Assembly (NCBI RefSeq): GCF_009604385.1
Contig: NZ_WEGJ01000024.1
Coordinates: 33,962 to 97,961 of the forward strand
Direction of reading: 5' to 3'
Source of the DNA: Streptomyces smaragdinus
GTDB taxonomy: Bacteria; Actinomycetota; Actinomycetes; Streptomycetales; Streptomycetaceae
DNA: 64,000 nucleotides
Below the pieces are notes generated by a model, which had not been told where the DNA came from, did not search any database, and saw only the letters and a list, made by a program, of their open reading frames with translations. This document shows positions 7,457 through 15,948 of this stretch, piece after piece; position 1 is the stretch's first letter, and each line of letters opens with the position of its first letter. The position numbers and the translations under genes are program-made.

Positions 7457-9136
7457 ATGAGCACCGAAGTGAGCACCGGCCCGGCCGGGCGCCGGGGCAG
7501 GGCCCCCGCCGGGGAGCGGGCGGCGGACTGGGCGGACAGCAGACTGGGGATCTACGGGCTGGCCCGCGGCTACATGCGCAAGGCCTTCCCCGACCACTGG
7601 TCGTTCCTGCTCGGCGAGATCTGCCTGTACAGCTTCATCGTCATCATCCTGACCGGCGTCTATCTCACCCTCTTCTTCCACCCGTCGATGAACGAGGTGG
7701 TGTACGACGGCAGTTACGCCCCGCTGAACGGCGTGCGGATGTCCGAGGCGTACGCCTCCACCCTGGACATCAGCTTCGACACGCGCGGCGGGCTGCTGGT
7801 GCGGCAGATCCACCACTGGGCGGCACTGATCTTCCTGGCCGGGATGGTGCTGCACATGATGCGGCACTTCTTCACCGGCTCGTTCCGCCGGCCGCGCGAG
7901 GTCAACTGGCTGATCGGCTTCACCCTGCTGGTCCTCGGCATGTTCGAGGGCCTCTTCGGCTACTCGCTGCCCGACGATCTGCTCTCCGGTACGGGCATGC
8001 GCTTCATGGAGGGCGCGATCCTGGCCACGCCGCTGGTCGGCTCGTACCTCTCGATGTTCTTCTTCGGCGGGGAGTTCCCCGGCGACGACGTGGTGCCACG
8101 GCTGTACTCGCTGCACGTCCTGCTGATCCCCGGGCTGATGGTGGGGCTGGTGACGGCCCATCTGATCTACGTCGTCTACCACAAGCACACCCAGTGGGCG
8201 GGCCCCGGCAAGACGGAGAAGGCGGTGCGCGGGGCGCCGTTCTACCCGATCTACGTGGCGAAGGCGGGCGGGTTCTTCTTCCTGGTCTTCGGCGTGATCA
8301 CGGCGATCTCGGCGGTGGTGACGGTCAACCCCGTCTGGCTGTACGGGCCCTACCGTCCCGACCAGGTGTCGACGGGGGCGCAGCCGGACTGGTACATGGG
8401 GTTCGTCGAGGGGATGATCCGGGCGATGCCCGGCTGGGAGATCACCGTGGGCGGGTACACCCTGGCGCTCGGGGTGCTGATACCGCTGGCGCTGTTCCCG
8501 CTGATCCTGATGGTGATCGCGTTCTGGCCGTTCCTCGAGTCGTGGGCGACGGGCGACAAGCGCGAGCACCATCTGCTGGACCGGCCGCGCAACCGCCCGG
8601 TGCGCACGGCGGTCGGCGTGGCCTGGCTGAGCCTGTACTTCCTGCTGCTGGTCGGCGGCGGCAACGACATCGCGGCCACCCGGCTGCATCTGTCCATCAA
8701 CACCATCACCTGGGCGATCCGCGTCGGGGTCTTCGTGGTGCCCGTGGTGGCGTACGTCGTCACCAAGCGCGTCTGCCTCGGGCTGCAGCGCCGTGACCGC
8801 GACCGGGTCCTGCACGGCCGCGAGACGGGCGTGATCAAGCGCCTCCCGCACGGCGAGTTCACCGAGGTCCACGCCCCGCTCCCGCAGGCCGACCTGCACA
8901 CCCTCACCGCGCACGACCAGCCCCGCCCCCTGGACCAGGGCCCCGCGACGGACACCAACGGCATCCCCCGCCCGACGACGCTCACCGGCCGCCTGCGCAC
9001 CCGCCTCTCCCGCGCCCTGTACGGACCGTCCGCCCAGGTCCCCAAGCCGACCGCGGAGGAGTTCCACGCCCTGCACGACGGCCACGGGCACCGCGAGGCG
9101 GTCGGCGGGGGCTCCCGGCCGGGCGGGGCGGAGTGA
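7457..9136 (+). CDS. Orphan cytochrome b subunit (QcrB-like)
   Basis: A 559-residue multi-pass membrane protein homologous to QcrB, the cytochrome b of the actinobacterial menaquinol:cytochrome c reductase. The two haem-ligand histidine pairs are visible (RQIHHWA with VLHMMRHFF, and YSLHVLL with VTAHLIY). The quinol-site motif is PDWY, the actinobacterial version of PEWY. The C-terminal 120 residues are a soluble, Pro/Arg-rich tail. No qcrA or qcrC is nearby, so this is a second, stand-alone copy and not the main bc1 operon. GGAGGAG precedes the ATG. Its stop overlaps the GTG start of the next gene. Confidence 0.9.
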   Translation: MSTEVSTGPAGRRGRAPAGERAADWADSRLGIYGLARGYMRKAFPDHWSFLLGEICLYSFIVIILTGVYLTLFFHPSMNEVVYDGSYAPLNGVRMSEAYASTLDISFDTRGGLLVRQIHHWAALIFLAGMVLHMMRHFFTGSFRRPREVNWLIGFTLLVLGMFEGLFGYSLPDDLLSGTGMRFMEGAILATPLVGSYLSMFFFGGEFPGDDVVPRLYSLHVLLIPGLMVGLVTAHLIYVVYHKHTQWAGPGKTEKAVRGAPFYPIYVAKAGGFFFLVFGVITAISAVVTVNPVWLYGPYRPDQVSTGAQPDWYMGFVEGMIRAMPGWEITVGGYTLALGVLIPLALFPLILMVIAFWPFLESWATGDKREHHLLDRPRNRPVRTAVGVAWLSLYFLLLVGGGNDIAATRLHLSINTITWAIRVGVFVVPVVAYVVTKRVCLGLQRRDRDRVLHGRETGVIKRLPHGEFTEVHAPLPQADLHTLTAHDQPRPLDQGPATDTNGIPRPTTLTGRLRTRLSRALYGPSAQVPKPTAEEFHALHDGHGHREAVGGGSRPGGAE

Positions 9137-10215
9137 CGGCTCCTCCACCGACCGGGTCGGCGCCCGGCCGCGCCGCCCGGCTGGCCGCCCACCGCGCCGT
9201 CGCCGCTTCCCTGACCGGGAGCGGCGACGGCGCCCTGGCCGACCTCCTGGACACCGCCGTGCCGCTCGGCTCCGGCATCGGCGGGACGTCGGCGCTGCTC
9301 GAGGTCGCCGGAACCCCGGTCTTCGTCAAGCGGGTGCCTCTCACGGACCTGGAGCGGCGCCCCGAGCACGTACGGTCGACGGCGAATCTCTTCGGCCTGC
9401 CCGGCTTCTGCCACTACGGCGTCGGCGCCATCGGCGGCCCGGGCTTCGGGGCGTGGCGCGAACTCGCCGCACACGCGATGACGACGGACTGGGTGCTGGC
9501 GGGCGGATACGAGGGCTTCCCGCTGCTGTACCACTGGCGGGTGGTGCCCGGCACGCTGCCGCTTCCCGAGGAACTGGCCGACGTCGAACGGGCCGTCGCC
9601 TACTGGGGCGGTGGGGAGCCCGTACGCCGACGGATCGAGGCGCTGCGAGACGCCCCCGCGACCATCGCGCTGTTCCTGGAGTACATCCCGCACAACCTCC
9701 ACCAGTGGTTGAGCGCCCGCATCGACGCGGGGGACGGCGCCGATTTCGTCGGCGTGGAGCGGGAACTGGCGGCCGGCATCGCGTACATGAACGACCGCGG
9801 GCTCCTGCACTTCGACGCGCACTTCGAGAACATCCTCACCGACGGCCGCCGCCTCTACTTCACGGACTTCGGCCTCGCCGTCTCCTCCGCGTTCGAACTC
9901 GCCCCCGACGAGGCCGACTTCGTCGACCGCCACCGGGACTACGACCGCGCCCACACCACCACGTACCTGGTCAACTGGCTGATCACCGCCCTGTACGGCT
10001 TCCACCCCGCGGACCGCGAGGCCCGCCACGCGCTCGTACAGGCCGTCGCGGACGGCGAACGCCCCACCGGCGTACCGGACGAGGTCGCGGCCCTCCTCAC
10101 CCGCCACGCGCCCGTGGCCGCGCTGATGTCCGGGTTCAGTCTGGCCTTCCGGCACCGCAGCAGGCGCGTCCCCTGCCCGACGGAGGAGATCGGTCTCCTT
10201 TACAAAAACCCTTAG
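9133..10215 (+). CDS. Protein-kinase-like phosphotransferase
   Basis: A 360-residue soluble protein with a kinase-like fold. The catalytic-loop pattern HFDAHFENIL (His-x-Asp-x4-Asn) and the metal-binding TDFGLA are both present, so it may be active. The VFVKRVPL segment near residue 65 could hold the ATP-binding lysine. No membrane segment or sensor domain is seen. The GTG start overlaps the stop of the cytochrome b gene by four bases (GTGA), so the two are translated together, hinting at a shared role. It could phosphorylate a protein or a small molecule; the substrate is unknown. Confidence 0.8.
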   Translation: MTAPPPTGSAPGRAARLAAHRAVAASLTGSGDGALADLLDTAVPLGSGIGGTSALLEVAGTPVFVKRVPLTDLERRPEHVRSTANLFGLPGFCHYGVGAIGGPGFGAWRELAAHAMTTDWVLAGGYEGFPLLYHWRVVPGTLPLPEELADVERAVAYWGGGEPVRRRIEALRDAPATIALFLEYIPHNLHQWLSARIDAGDGADFVGVERELAAGIAYMNDRGLLHFDAHFENILTDGRRLYFTDFGLAVSSAFELAPDEADFVDRHRDYDRAHTTTYLVNWLITALYGFHPADREARHALVQAVADGERPTGVPDEVAALLTRHAPVAALMSGFSLAFRHRSRRVPCPTEEIGLLYKNP

Positions 10216-10277
10216 GTGCCCTGACCATCCATATGCCAGACTGCGGGCGTTCATCGCTTCTCGTCCGGGGGAAAAGC

Positions 10278-10556
10278 ATGGTGGATCCGGTCTCCGCACG
10301 TTGGACGCGCCTGCCCGAGGGCCCCGACGTCTACGCGGCCGTGCCGGACGGGCAGAAGCCCCGGGCGACCATGGTCGTCGGGATGGAGCTGTTCGGTGTC
10401 ACACCGTGGGTGGAGCGGGTCTGTGAGCGGCCGGCGGCGGCCGGTTTCGCGGCGATCGCCCCGGACTTCTACTGGCGTTCGGCACGGCGCGCCGGGCTCG
10501 GCTACGACGACGCCTGGAAGCGCGTCCCGGGCGCCCTGGAGGGTCTGGCACCGTGA
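10278..10556 (+). pseudogene. Truncated dienelactone hydrolase family protein
   Basis: An open frame of 92 residues that matches only the first third of a dienelactone hydrolase-fold protein. The first strand and oxyanion region (ATMVVGMELFGVTPWVERV) and the next strand with helix (FAAIAPDFYWR) are recognisable. The Cys, Asp and His of the catalytic triad, which lie further along in full-length members (usually over 220 residues), are missing. The stop TGA overlaps the GTG of the following acetyltransferase by four bases, which suggests an internal deletion fused the remnant to its neighbour. It could be translated, but hydrolase activity is not expected. Confidence 0.7.
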
Positions 10557-11065
10557 CGCTGCTCCGGGTCCGTCCCCGGACCGACGACGACCTCGGGGCG
10601 TGCGTGGACCTCCTCGCGGAGGTGCACCGCCGCGACGGCTACCCGGTCAACTGGCCCGAGCGGCCCGCCGAATGGCTCACGCACGACTCGGCCCTGGCCG
10701 CCCTGGTCGTCGAGCAGGGCGACCGCCTCCTCGGCCACGTCAGCCTGACCCGCGGCGGGCCGGGGGACCTGGCCCCCGGCCTGTGGAGCGAGCGCACCGC
10801 GACGAGCGCGGAGCTGACCGCCGTGGTCAGCCGGCTGTTCGTCGCCCCCCGGGCCAGGGGACGCGGCGTCGGCACCCTGCTGCTCGGCCGGGCCGTCCGG
10901 GTGGCGCGGGAGCTGGGCCTGCACCCGGTCCTCGACGTCGTGGCGTCCGACACCGCGGCGGCGGCCCTGTACGAGCGGCTGGGCTGGGAGCGGCTGGCCA
11001 CCGTCGAGCAGCGCTGGAGCCCGTCCCAGCTGATGACCGTCCACTGCTACGCGGCGGCGCCGTGA
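10553..11065 (+). CDS. GNAT family N-acetyltransferase
   Basis: A 170-residue acetyl-CoA-dependent acyltransferase. The acetyl-CoA-binding motif A is clear (RLFVAPRARGRGVGTLLL), followed by the conserved LYERLGW near residue 143. It covers a single GNAT domain with no extra parts. The GTG start overlaps the stop of the truncated hydrolase remnant. It converges on the desaturase gene with only 14 bases between stop codons. The substrate amine cannot be predicted. Confidence 0.9.
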   Translation: MTLLRVRPRTDDDLGACVDLLAEVHRRDGYPVNWPERPAEWLTHDSALAALVVEQGDRLLGHVSLTRGGPGDLAPGLWSERTATSAELTAVVSRLFVAPRARGRGVGTLLLGRAVRVARELGLHPVLDVVASDTAAAALYERLGWERLATVEQRWSPSQLMTVHCYAAAP

Positions 11066-11079
11066 CGCCGCCCCGGGTC

Positions 11080-12114
11080 CTAGGCCGTCGCCCGCAGGGG
11101 CTCGCCGACCTCGTGCATGTACGCGAGGGCCTGGCGGTAGGACTCGACGATTCCCGTCTCCACGTACGGCAGGCCCAGCGACGCGCAGTGGTCGCGGACC
11201 ATGGCCTGGGCGCGGCGCAGGTTGGGGCGCGGCATGTTCGGGAAGAGGTGGTGCTCGATCTGGTAGTTGAGGCCGCCCAGCATCCAGTCGGTCACCGCGC
11301 CGCCGCGCACGTTGCGCGAGGTGAGGACCTGGCGCCGCAGATGGCCCCACTCGCGGCCGTCGCCCTCGTGCGGCATCTCCATGCCCTTGTGGTTGGGCGC
11401 GAACGACATCCCGAGGTGCAGGCCGAACAGGGCGTGGTGCAGCAGCGCGAAGGTCAGCGCCAGCATCGGGGACATCGCGATCAGCAGGAAGGCCACGTAC
11501 CCGAGGAAGTGCACCGACAGCAGCAGCGCCTCCACGCGCCGCTCGTTCGCCGGCAGCTGCTTCAGGTACTGCCAGCCGGTGATCTTCAGCGCGATGCCCT
11601 CCAGCAACAGCATCGGGAAGAACAGGCCGGCCTGGTGGCGGGTGAGCCAGCGGGCGAAGCCCTCGCGTTCGGCGGCCTGGCGCTGGGTCCAGACCAGGGC
11701 GCCGACTCCGACGTCGGGGTCCTTCTCGACGTGGTTGGGGTTGGCGTGGTGCCGGTTGTGCTTGTCGTTCCACCAGCCGCTGCTCATGCCGATGAGCAGA
11801 TTGCCGTGGACGAGGCCGATGGCGCGGTGCAGGCGCCGGTTGTCGGCTATCTGCGCGTGCCCGGCGTCGTGGCCGACGAAGGCCGTACGGGCGTGCAGGA
11901 CGGCGAGCGGCAGGGCCAGGAACAGCACCCACCACGAGCCGTCGAACGCGAGGACACCGGCCGCCAGAGCGGCCAGGGCCACCAGGTTGAGCGCGATGCC
12001 GCGGGTGTACCACCCCGTGCGCCGCTCGAGCAGGCCGGCCTCCTTGACCTGCCGCAGCAGCGGCGCGAATTCGGACCCTTTGGTCCGTGGGGATGGAGCA
12101 GTGGCCAGCGACAT
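11080..12114 (-). CDS. Membrane fatty acid desaturase
   Basis: A 344-residue integral-membrane di-iron desaturase that introduces a double bond in acyl chains of lipids or acyl-CoA. The three histidine boxes are present in order: HDAGH, HNRHH and QIEHH, the last continuing LFPNMPRPNL as in front-end and DesA-type enzymes. Four hydrophobic segments lie between the boxes. No fused cytochrome b5 or ferredoxin domain is seen, so it needs separate electron donors. The gene is on its own transcription unit. Likely role is membrane fluidity control. Confidence 0.92.
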   Translation of the reverse strand: MSLATAPSPRTKGSEFAPLLRQVKEAGLLERRTGWYTRGIALNLVALAALAAGVLAFDGSWWVLFLALPLAVLHARTAFVGHDAGHAQIADNRRLHRAIGLVHGNLLIGMSSGWWNDKHNRHHANPNHVEKDPDVGVGALVWTQRQAAEREGFARWLTRHQAGLFFPMLLLEGIALKITGWQYLKQLPANERRVEALLLSVHFLGYVAFLLIAMSPMLALTFALLHHALFGLHLGMSFAPNHKGMEMPHEGDGREWGHLRRQVLTSRNVRGGAVTDWMLGGLNYQIEHHLFPNMPRPNLRRAQAMVRDHCASLGLPYVETGIVESYRQALAYMHEVGEPLRATA

Positions 12115-12244
12115 GGCACCTCCGGTCGAAGATCGGAATCGTGACCATAGACGCTAGGCGTCCGCGCGGTCCAACGCGCTGGTGACAGCACCCGAAGCCT
12201 TGCGCGTGTACTGGTACTCGAAACAGGGGGCTAGCCCCAGTGAC

Positions 12245-12811
12245 TCAGGGCCGCTCCACGTCGTAACGCAGCAGTACGACCCCGTTTCCGAAGGTGCGGT
12301 TTTCGGTCAGGGTCAGCCGGGTCCGCGTGTCGGTGTCCGGAAAGTTCCGCTCGCCGCGGCCGAGCAGGATCGGGGCCACGTAGACTCGGTACTCGTCGAT
12401 CAGGTCGTGGGCGGCGAATTCCGCCGCCAGCACCGCGCCGTTCACCACCAGATCGCCGCCGGGCTGCTCCTTCATCGCCCGGATCTTCGCGGGGTCGACC
12501 TCGCGCTCGATCGTGGTGTTCCAGTCGGCGTGCTCCAGGGTGCGGGAGTAGACCGTCTTGGGCATGTCGCGCCAGATCGCGGCGAACTCCCGTTCGGTCG
12601 GGGAGGCGTCCGGTTTCTGGTCGGCCGTGGGCCAGTGATCGGCCATCAGCTGATGCGTGACCCGGCCGCTCAGGAAGCCGCCCATCGCGCCGAGGTAGTC
12701 GTTGAAGTGGGCGTGCAGTTCCTCGTCGACGTAGTGCCAGCCGATGTCGCGGCCGGGGCCCTCGAAGAAGCCGTCCAGGGACACCGAATGCGTGTACACG
12801 ATCTTGCGCAC
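12245..12811 (-). CDS. Dihydrofolate reductase (RibD C-terminal-like) family protein
   Basis: A 188-residue protein of the RibD C-terminal/DHFR-like superfamily, NAD(P)H-dependent reductases of mostly unknown substrate. The family phrases are present: HSVSLDGFFEG at the start, FLSGRVTHQLM, KTVYSRTLEH, GGDLVVNGAVLAAEF and APILLGRGERNF. The length is normal. A 12-base palindrome GGGGCTAGCCCC lies just past the stop codon and may act as a terminator. It is not the folate-pathway DHFR (FolA), which has a different motif order. Confidence 0.88.
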   Translation of the reverse strand: MRKIVYTHSVSLDGFFEGPGRDIGWHYVDEELHAHFNDYLGAMGGFLSGRVTHQLMADHWPTADQKPDASPTEREFAAIWRDMPKTVYSRTLEHADWNTTIEREVDPAKIRAMKEQPGGDLVVNGAVLAAEFAAHDLIDEYRVYVAPILLGRGERNFPDTDTRTRLTLTENRTFGNGVVLLRYDVERP

Positions 12812-12893
12812 GGCCTTACCTCCCGTGTCGGATGCCGGAGGCCCACCACCGTAGTGGCGGGGTCCGACAATCCCGGGGTGCCGCGCGCGGGCC

Positions 12894-14360
12894 CTACCAC
12901 TTGCCGGGGGCGTAGTCCTTCAGGAAGCAGCCGTACAGATCCTCGCCGAGCTCGCCCCGCACGATCGGGTCGTACACCCGCGCCGCCCCGTCGACCAGGT
13001 CGAGGGGGGCGTGGAAGCCGGCGTCGGCCAGGCGCATCTTGTCGGGGTGCGGGCGCTCGTCGGTGATCCAGCCGGTGTCGACGGCCGTCATCAGGATGCC
13101 GTCAGTCTCCAGCATCTCCTGGGCGCTGGTACGCGTGAGCATGTTCAGCGCGGCCTTCGCCATATTGGTGTGGGGATGGCCGGGACCCTTGTAGCCGCGG
13201 CTGAACTGGCCCTCCATCGCGGACACGTTGACCACGTACTTGCGTCGCGCCGTGGACGCGGCCATTGCCGGGCGGAGCTTGCTGACCAGCAGGAACGGCG
13301 CCGTGATGTTGCACAGCTGGACTTCGAGCAGCTCCAGCGGGTCGACCTGGTCGACCTTCTGGATCCAGGTGTTGGTGTCGTGCAGGTCGGGGATCAGCCC
13401 GCCCGCGTCGATCGCCGTCCCGGCCTCGATGCGCTCCAGGGTTGCGGAGCCCTTCGTCAGCGCGAGCGCGGTAACGGCGTCCGCGTCGAGGCCGCCCGCG
13501 ACGCCGCCGCCGGCCGGGAGGGCCTTGGGGGCGCCGCTGCCGAACTGACCGAGCACGGTCATCGCGGGCAGCTCACCGGCCGGCAGCGGGCTGTCCTCGG
13601 CGGCGACCAGCGAGGCATACGCCTGCGGGCTGCGGCGGACGGTCTGGGCGGCGTTGTTGATCAGCACGTCCAGCGGGCCCTCGGCGGCGACCTCGTCGGC
13701 CAGCGCGACGACCTGGGCGGGGTCGCGCAGGTCGATACCGACGATTTTCAGCCGGTGCAGCCACTCCCCGCTGTCGGGCATGGCCTTGAAGCGGCGCACC
13801 GCGTCCGCCGGGAAGCGGGTGGTGATCGTGGTGTGAGCACCGTCACGCAGCAGCCGCAGCGCGATGTACATGCCGATCTTCGCCCGCCCGCCGGTGAGCA
13901 GCGCGCGCCGGCCGGTGAGGTCCGTGCGCGCGTCGCGGCGGGCGCGGTTCTCCCGGGCACAGTCCCGGCAGAGCTGGTGGTAGAAGGCATCGACCTCGAC
14001 GTACCGGGTCTTGCATATGTAGCAGGACCGGGGCCGCCGCAGCACGCCGACGACCTCCGTCGTGGCGCTCGCGGAGAGCGTCTTGCCGAGCGTCTCGTCG
14101 TCGATCCGGTCGGCGGCGCCCGTGGCGGTCGCCTCGGTGACCTCCTTGTCGTGCGCCGTCTTGGCCGCACGCCGCTCGGAGCGGCGGCGCTGCTTGACCG
14201 TGCGGTAGATGTGCGAGGTCGCCCGGCGGACGGCGATCGCGTCGGGGTGGTCGAGGGGGAGACCGTCGAGCTCGTCGATCACGCTCATGAAGAGCTTCAG
14301 GCGCTCCGGGTCGATGCCCGGATGCCCGTAGTCGTCGCCCTGCTGCTCACTCGCTGTCAT
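12894..14360 (-). CDS. Zinc-ribbon SDR family oxidoreductase
   Basis: A 488-residue short-chain dehydrogenase with an unusual N-terminal extension. Residues 1-145 are charged and helical and hold a four-cysteine zinc-ribbon-like motif (Cys113, Cys116, Cys131, Cys134). The Rossmann domain follows, with LTGGRAKIG as the cofactor loop and VLINNAAQT. In the catalytic region the serine is present (VVNVSAMEG) but the YxxxK motif reads TNMAK, so the tyrosine is replaced by threonine. This departs from classical SDR chemistry. The gene stands alone. The substrate is unknown. Confidence 0.85.
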   Translation of the reverse strand: MTASEQQGDDYGHPGIDPERLKLFMSVIDELDGLPLDHPDAIAVRRATSHIYRTVKQRRRSERRAAKTAHDKEVTEATATGAADRIDDETLGKTLSASATTEVVGVLRRPRSCYICKTRYVEVDAFYHQLCRDCARENRARRDARTDLTGRRALLTGGRAKIGMYIALRLLRDGAHTTITTRFPADAVRRFKAMPDSGEWLHRLKIVGIDLRDPAQVVALADEVAAEGPLDVLINNAAQTVRRSPQAYASLVAAEDSPLPAGELPAMTVLGQFGSGAPKALPAGGGVAGGLDADAVTALALTKGSATLERIEAGTAIDAGGLIPDLHDTNTWIQKVDQVDPLELLEVQLCNITAPFLLVSKLRPAMAASTARRKYVVNVSAMEGQFSRGYKGPGHPHTNMAKAALNMLTRTSAQEMLETDGILMTAVDTGWITDERPHPDKMRLADAGFHAPLDLVDGAARVYDPIVRGELGEDLYGCFLKDYAPGKW

Positions 14361-14452
14361 TGCCCTGTCGCCTTCTGCTCCGCGCGCATCGCATACGCCG
14401 TGACGACTTTACGGACAACAGGGCCGCGTCTCCAAACCCGTGATCGGTGCCG

Positions 14453-15781
14453 CTAGTACTCCAGCCCCGGCAGGCCCTCCGGCATCGGGCAGATCCGGCG
14501 GCCGCGGTGGTCAAAGACGTACAGCTGGTCCAGGTCGATCAAGAGCGGGACGTGGGCGCCGGTGCGGACGTGGAGGTCGGGGCGGGTGCGGACGATCAGG
14601 TCGCCCTTGCCGAGGTTCGGGGTGTCCGGGGGGTACGGCGGGGGCGGGCCCGGGTCCGTTACGGCGGCGGTGCGGCGGGCCGAGGCGAGGTGTCTGAGGC
14701 GGGTCAGGGGGCGGGTGCCGCGGCCGTTGCGGTCGGCGTCGGCGGCGGCCTTGCGGGCGGACTCCAGGTCGGGGATGACGGCGGGGCGGGAGCCGGTGTC
14801 GAGGTGGACCAGGCCCTCGTGGCCCTGGTACTCGAGGTGCTCCACGACGCCGGAGGCGGGGACCTCGCCGGGGCGGGCGTTGCCGGGGTGGTCGATGCGG
14901 ATGGCCTCGGAGCGCAGGCCGACGATGACGGGGCGGCCCTGCTGGATGCGCAGCAGCTGGTGGTCGGGGCTGAGCGGGTCGGGCAGCTGGAGGCGCTGGC
15001 GGCCGAGCTCGATGGACATGCGCCCGGTGAGCGGGGCGTGCACCACGGCCTCGAGGAGGTTGATCCGCGGGGTGCCGATGAACGCGGCGACGAAGACGTT
15101 GGCGGGCCTGGCGTACGTCGTGCGCGGATCGTCGACCTGCTGGAGCACGCCGTCGCGGATGACGGCGACGCGGTCGCCCAGGGACATCGCCTCGGCCTGG
15201 TCGTGGGTGACGTAGACGGTGGTGACGCCGAGTTCGCGGGTGATCTGGGAGATCTCGGTGCGCAGCCGGTTACGCAGCTTCGCGTCGAGGTTCGACAGCG
15301 GCTCGTCCATCAGGAACGCGGTGGGCCGCCGGGACATGGCGCGGCCCATCGCGACCCGCTGGCGTTCGCCGCCGGATATCTGGCCGGGGTAGCGGTCGAG
15401 CTGGTCCTGCAGGCCGAGCATCCGGGCGGTGGCTTCGACACGGGCGTCCATCTCGTCGCGCCGACCGGAGAGTTTCAGCGGGAAGGCGATGTTGTCGCGG
15501 TTGGTCATGTGCGGGTAGAGCGCGAAGCTCTGGAAGATCATCGCCATGCCGCGTTCGGCGGGCGTACGGTCGTTGGCCCACTCGCCGTCGAGCAGTAATT
15601 CGCCGCTGGTGATCTCCTCGAGTCCGGCGATCATCCGCAGCACGGTGGATTTGCCGCAGCCCGAGGGTCCGAGCAGCACGACGAATTCACCGGGCGTGAC
15701 GTCCAGGGAGAAGTCCTGGACGGCGTGGATGTTGTGCGGGTACGTCTTGGAGACGTGGTTCAGCGTGATGGCGCGTGTCAT
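14453..15781 (-). CDS. Sugar ABC transporter ATP-binding protein (MsiK/UgpC type)
   Basis: A 442-residue ATPase that energises sugar uptake. It has Walker A GPSGCGKST (residues 38-46), the signature SGGERQRVAMGRAM, Walker B AFLMDEPLSNLDA, and a long C-terminal TOBE-type regulatory part. It is some 60 residues longer than the usual MsiK. Leu62 is encoded by TTA, the bldA-dependent codon. The start ATG at 15781 has a GGGGA ribosome site; an upstream in-frame ATG at 15811 lacks one. It is the last gene of the malE-F-G-aglA direction and probably serves MalFG, although Streptomyces often share one MsiK among transporters. Confidence 0.88.
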   Translation of the reverse strand: MTRAITLNHVSKTYPHNIHAVQDFSLDVTPGEFVVLLGPSGCGKSTVLRMIAGLEEITSGELLLDGEWANDRTPAERGMAMIFQSFALYPHMTNRDNIAFPLKLSGRRDEMDARVEATARMLGLQDQLDRYPGQISGGERQRVAMGRAMSRRPTAFLMDEPLSNLDAKLRNRLRTEISQITRELGVTTVYVTHDQAEAMSLGDRVAVIRDGVLQQVDDPRTTYARPANVFVAAFIGTPRINLLEAVVHAPLTGRMSIELGRQRLQLPDPLSPDHQLLRIQQGRPVIVGLRSEAIRIDHPGNARPGEVPASGVVEHLEYQGHEGLVHLDTGSRPAVIPDLESARKAAADADRNGRGTRPLTRLRHLASARRTAAVTDPGPPPPYPPDTPNLGKGDLIVRTRPDLHVRTGAHVPLLIDLDQLYVFDHRGRRICPMPEGLPGLEY

Positions 15782-15819
15782 GAAGGTCCCCAGAATTCTG
15801 CGACAGGACACGGTTAACG

Positions 15820-15887
15820 TTGCACTGGGGGATGCAAGGGCTGGAACCTATCCAACCCAACCGTGTTGCGGAAGACTTTGCGCAACA
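15820..15887. promoter_or_regulatory. Two TTGCA-type inverted repeats upstream of the ABC ATPase
   Basis: TGTTGCG and CGCAACA (15864-15887) flank ten bases, and TTGCA/TGCAA (15820-15838) flank nine. On the minus strand a TAGGTT hexamer lies between them, so one repeat would cover the -35 region and the other the start of transcription. The same TTGCA/TGCAA words recur between malE and malR, so MalR is the likely ligand. Confidence 0.55.
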
Positions 15888-15948
15888 TCCCGGGAACTGC
15901 GGGCGACGCGACGGTGGCGGAGCCCCCCGGGCCCCGCCACCGTTCGCC

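Noticed and set aside
7295..9148. Minus-strand 617-codon frame opposite the cytochrome b gene
   Set aside because: Shadow frame with repeated Arg/His/Asp residues, no ribosome site and no domain; the plus strand has clear cytochrome b motifs.
12227..12238. Perfect palindrome GGGGCTAGCCCC
   Set aside because: It has no loop and no T-run, so it is weak as a terminator; it could be a protein site, but nothing supports this.
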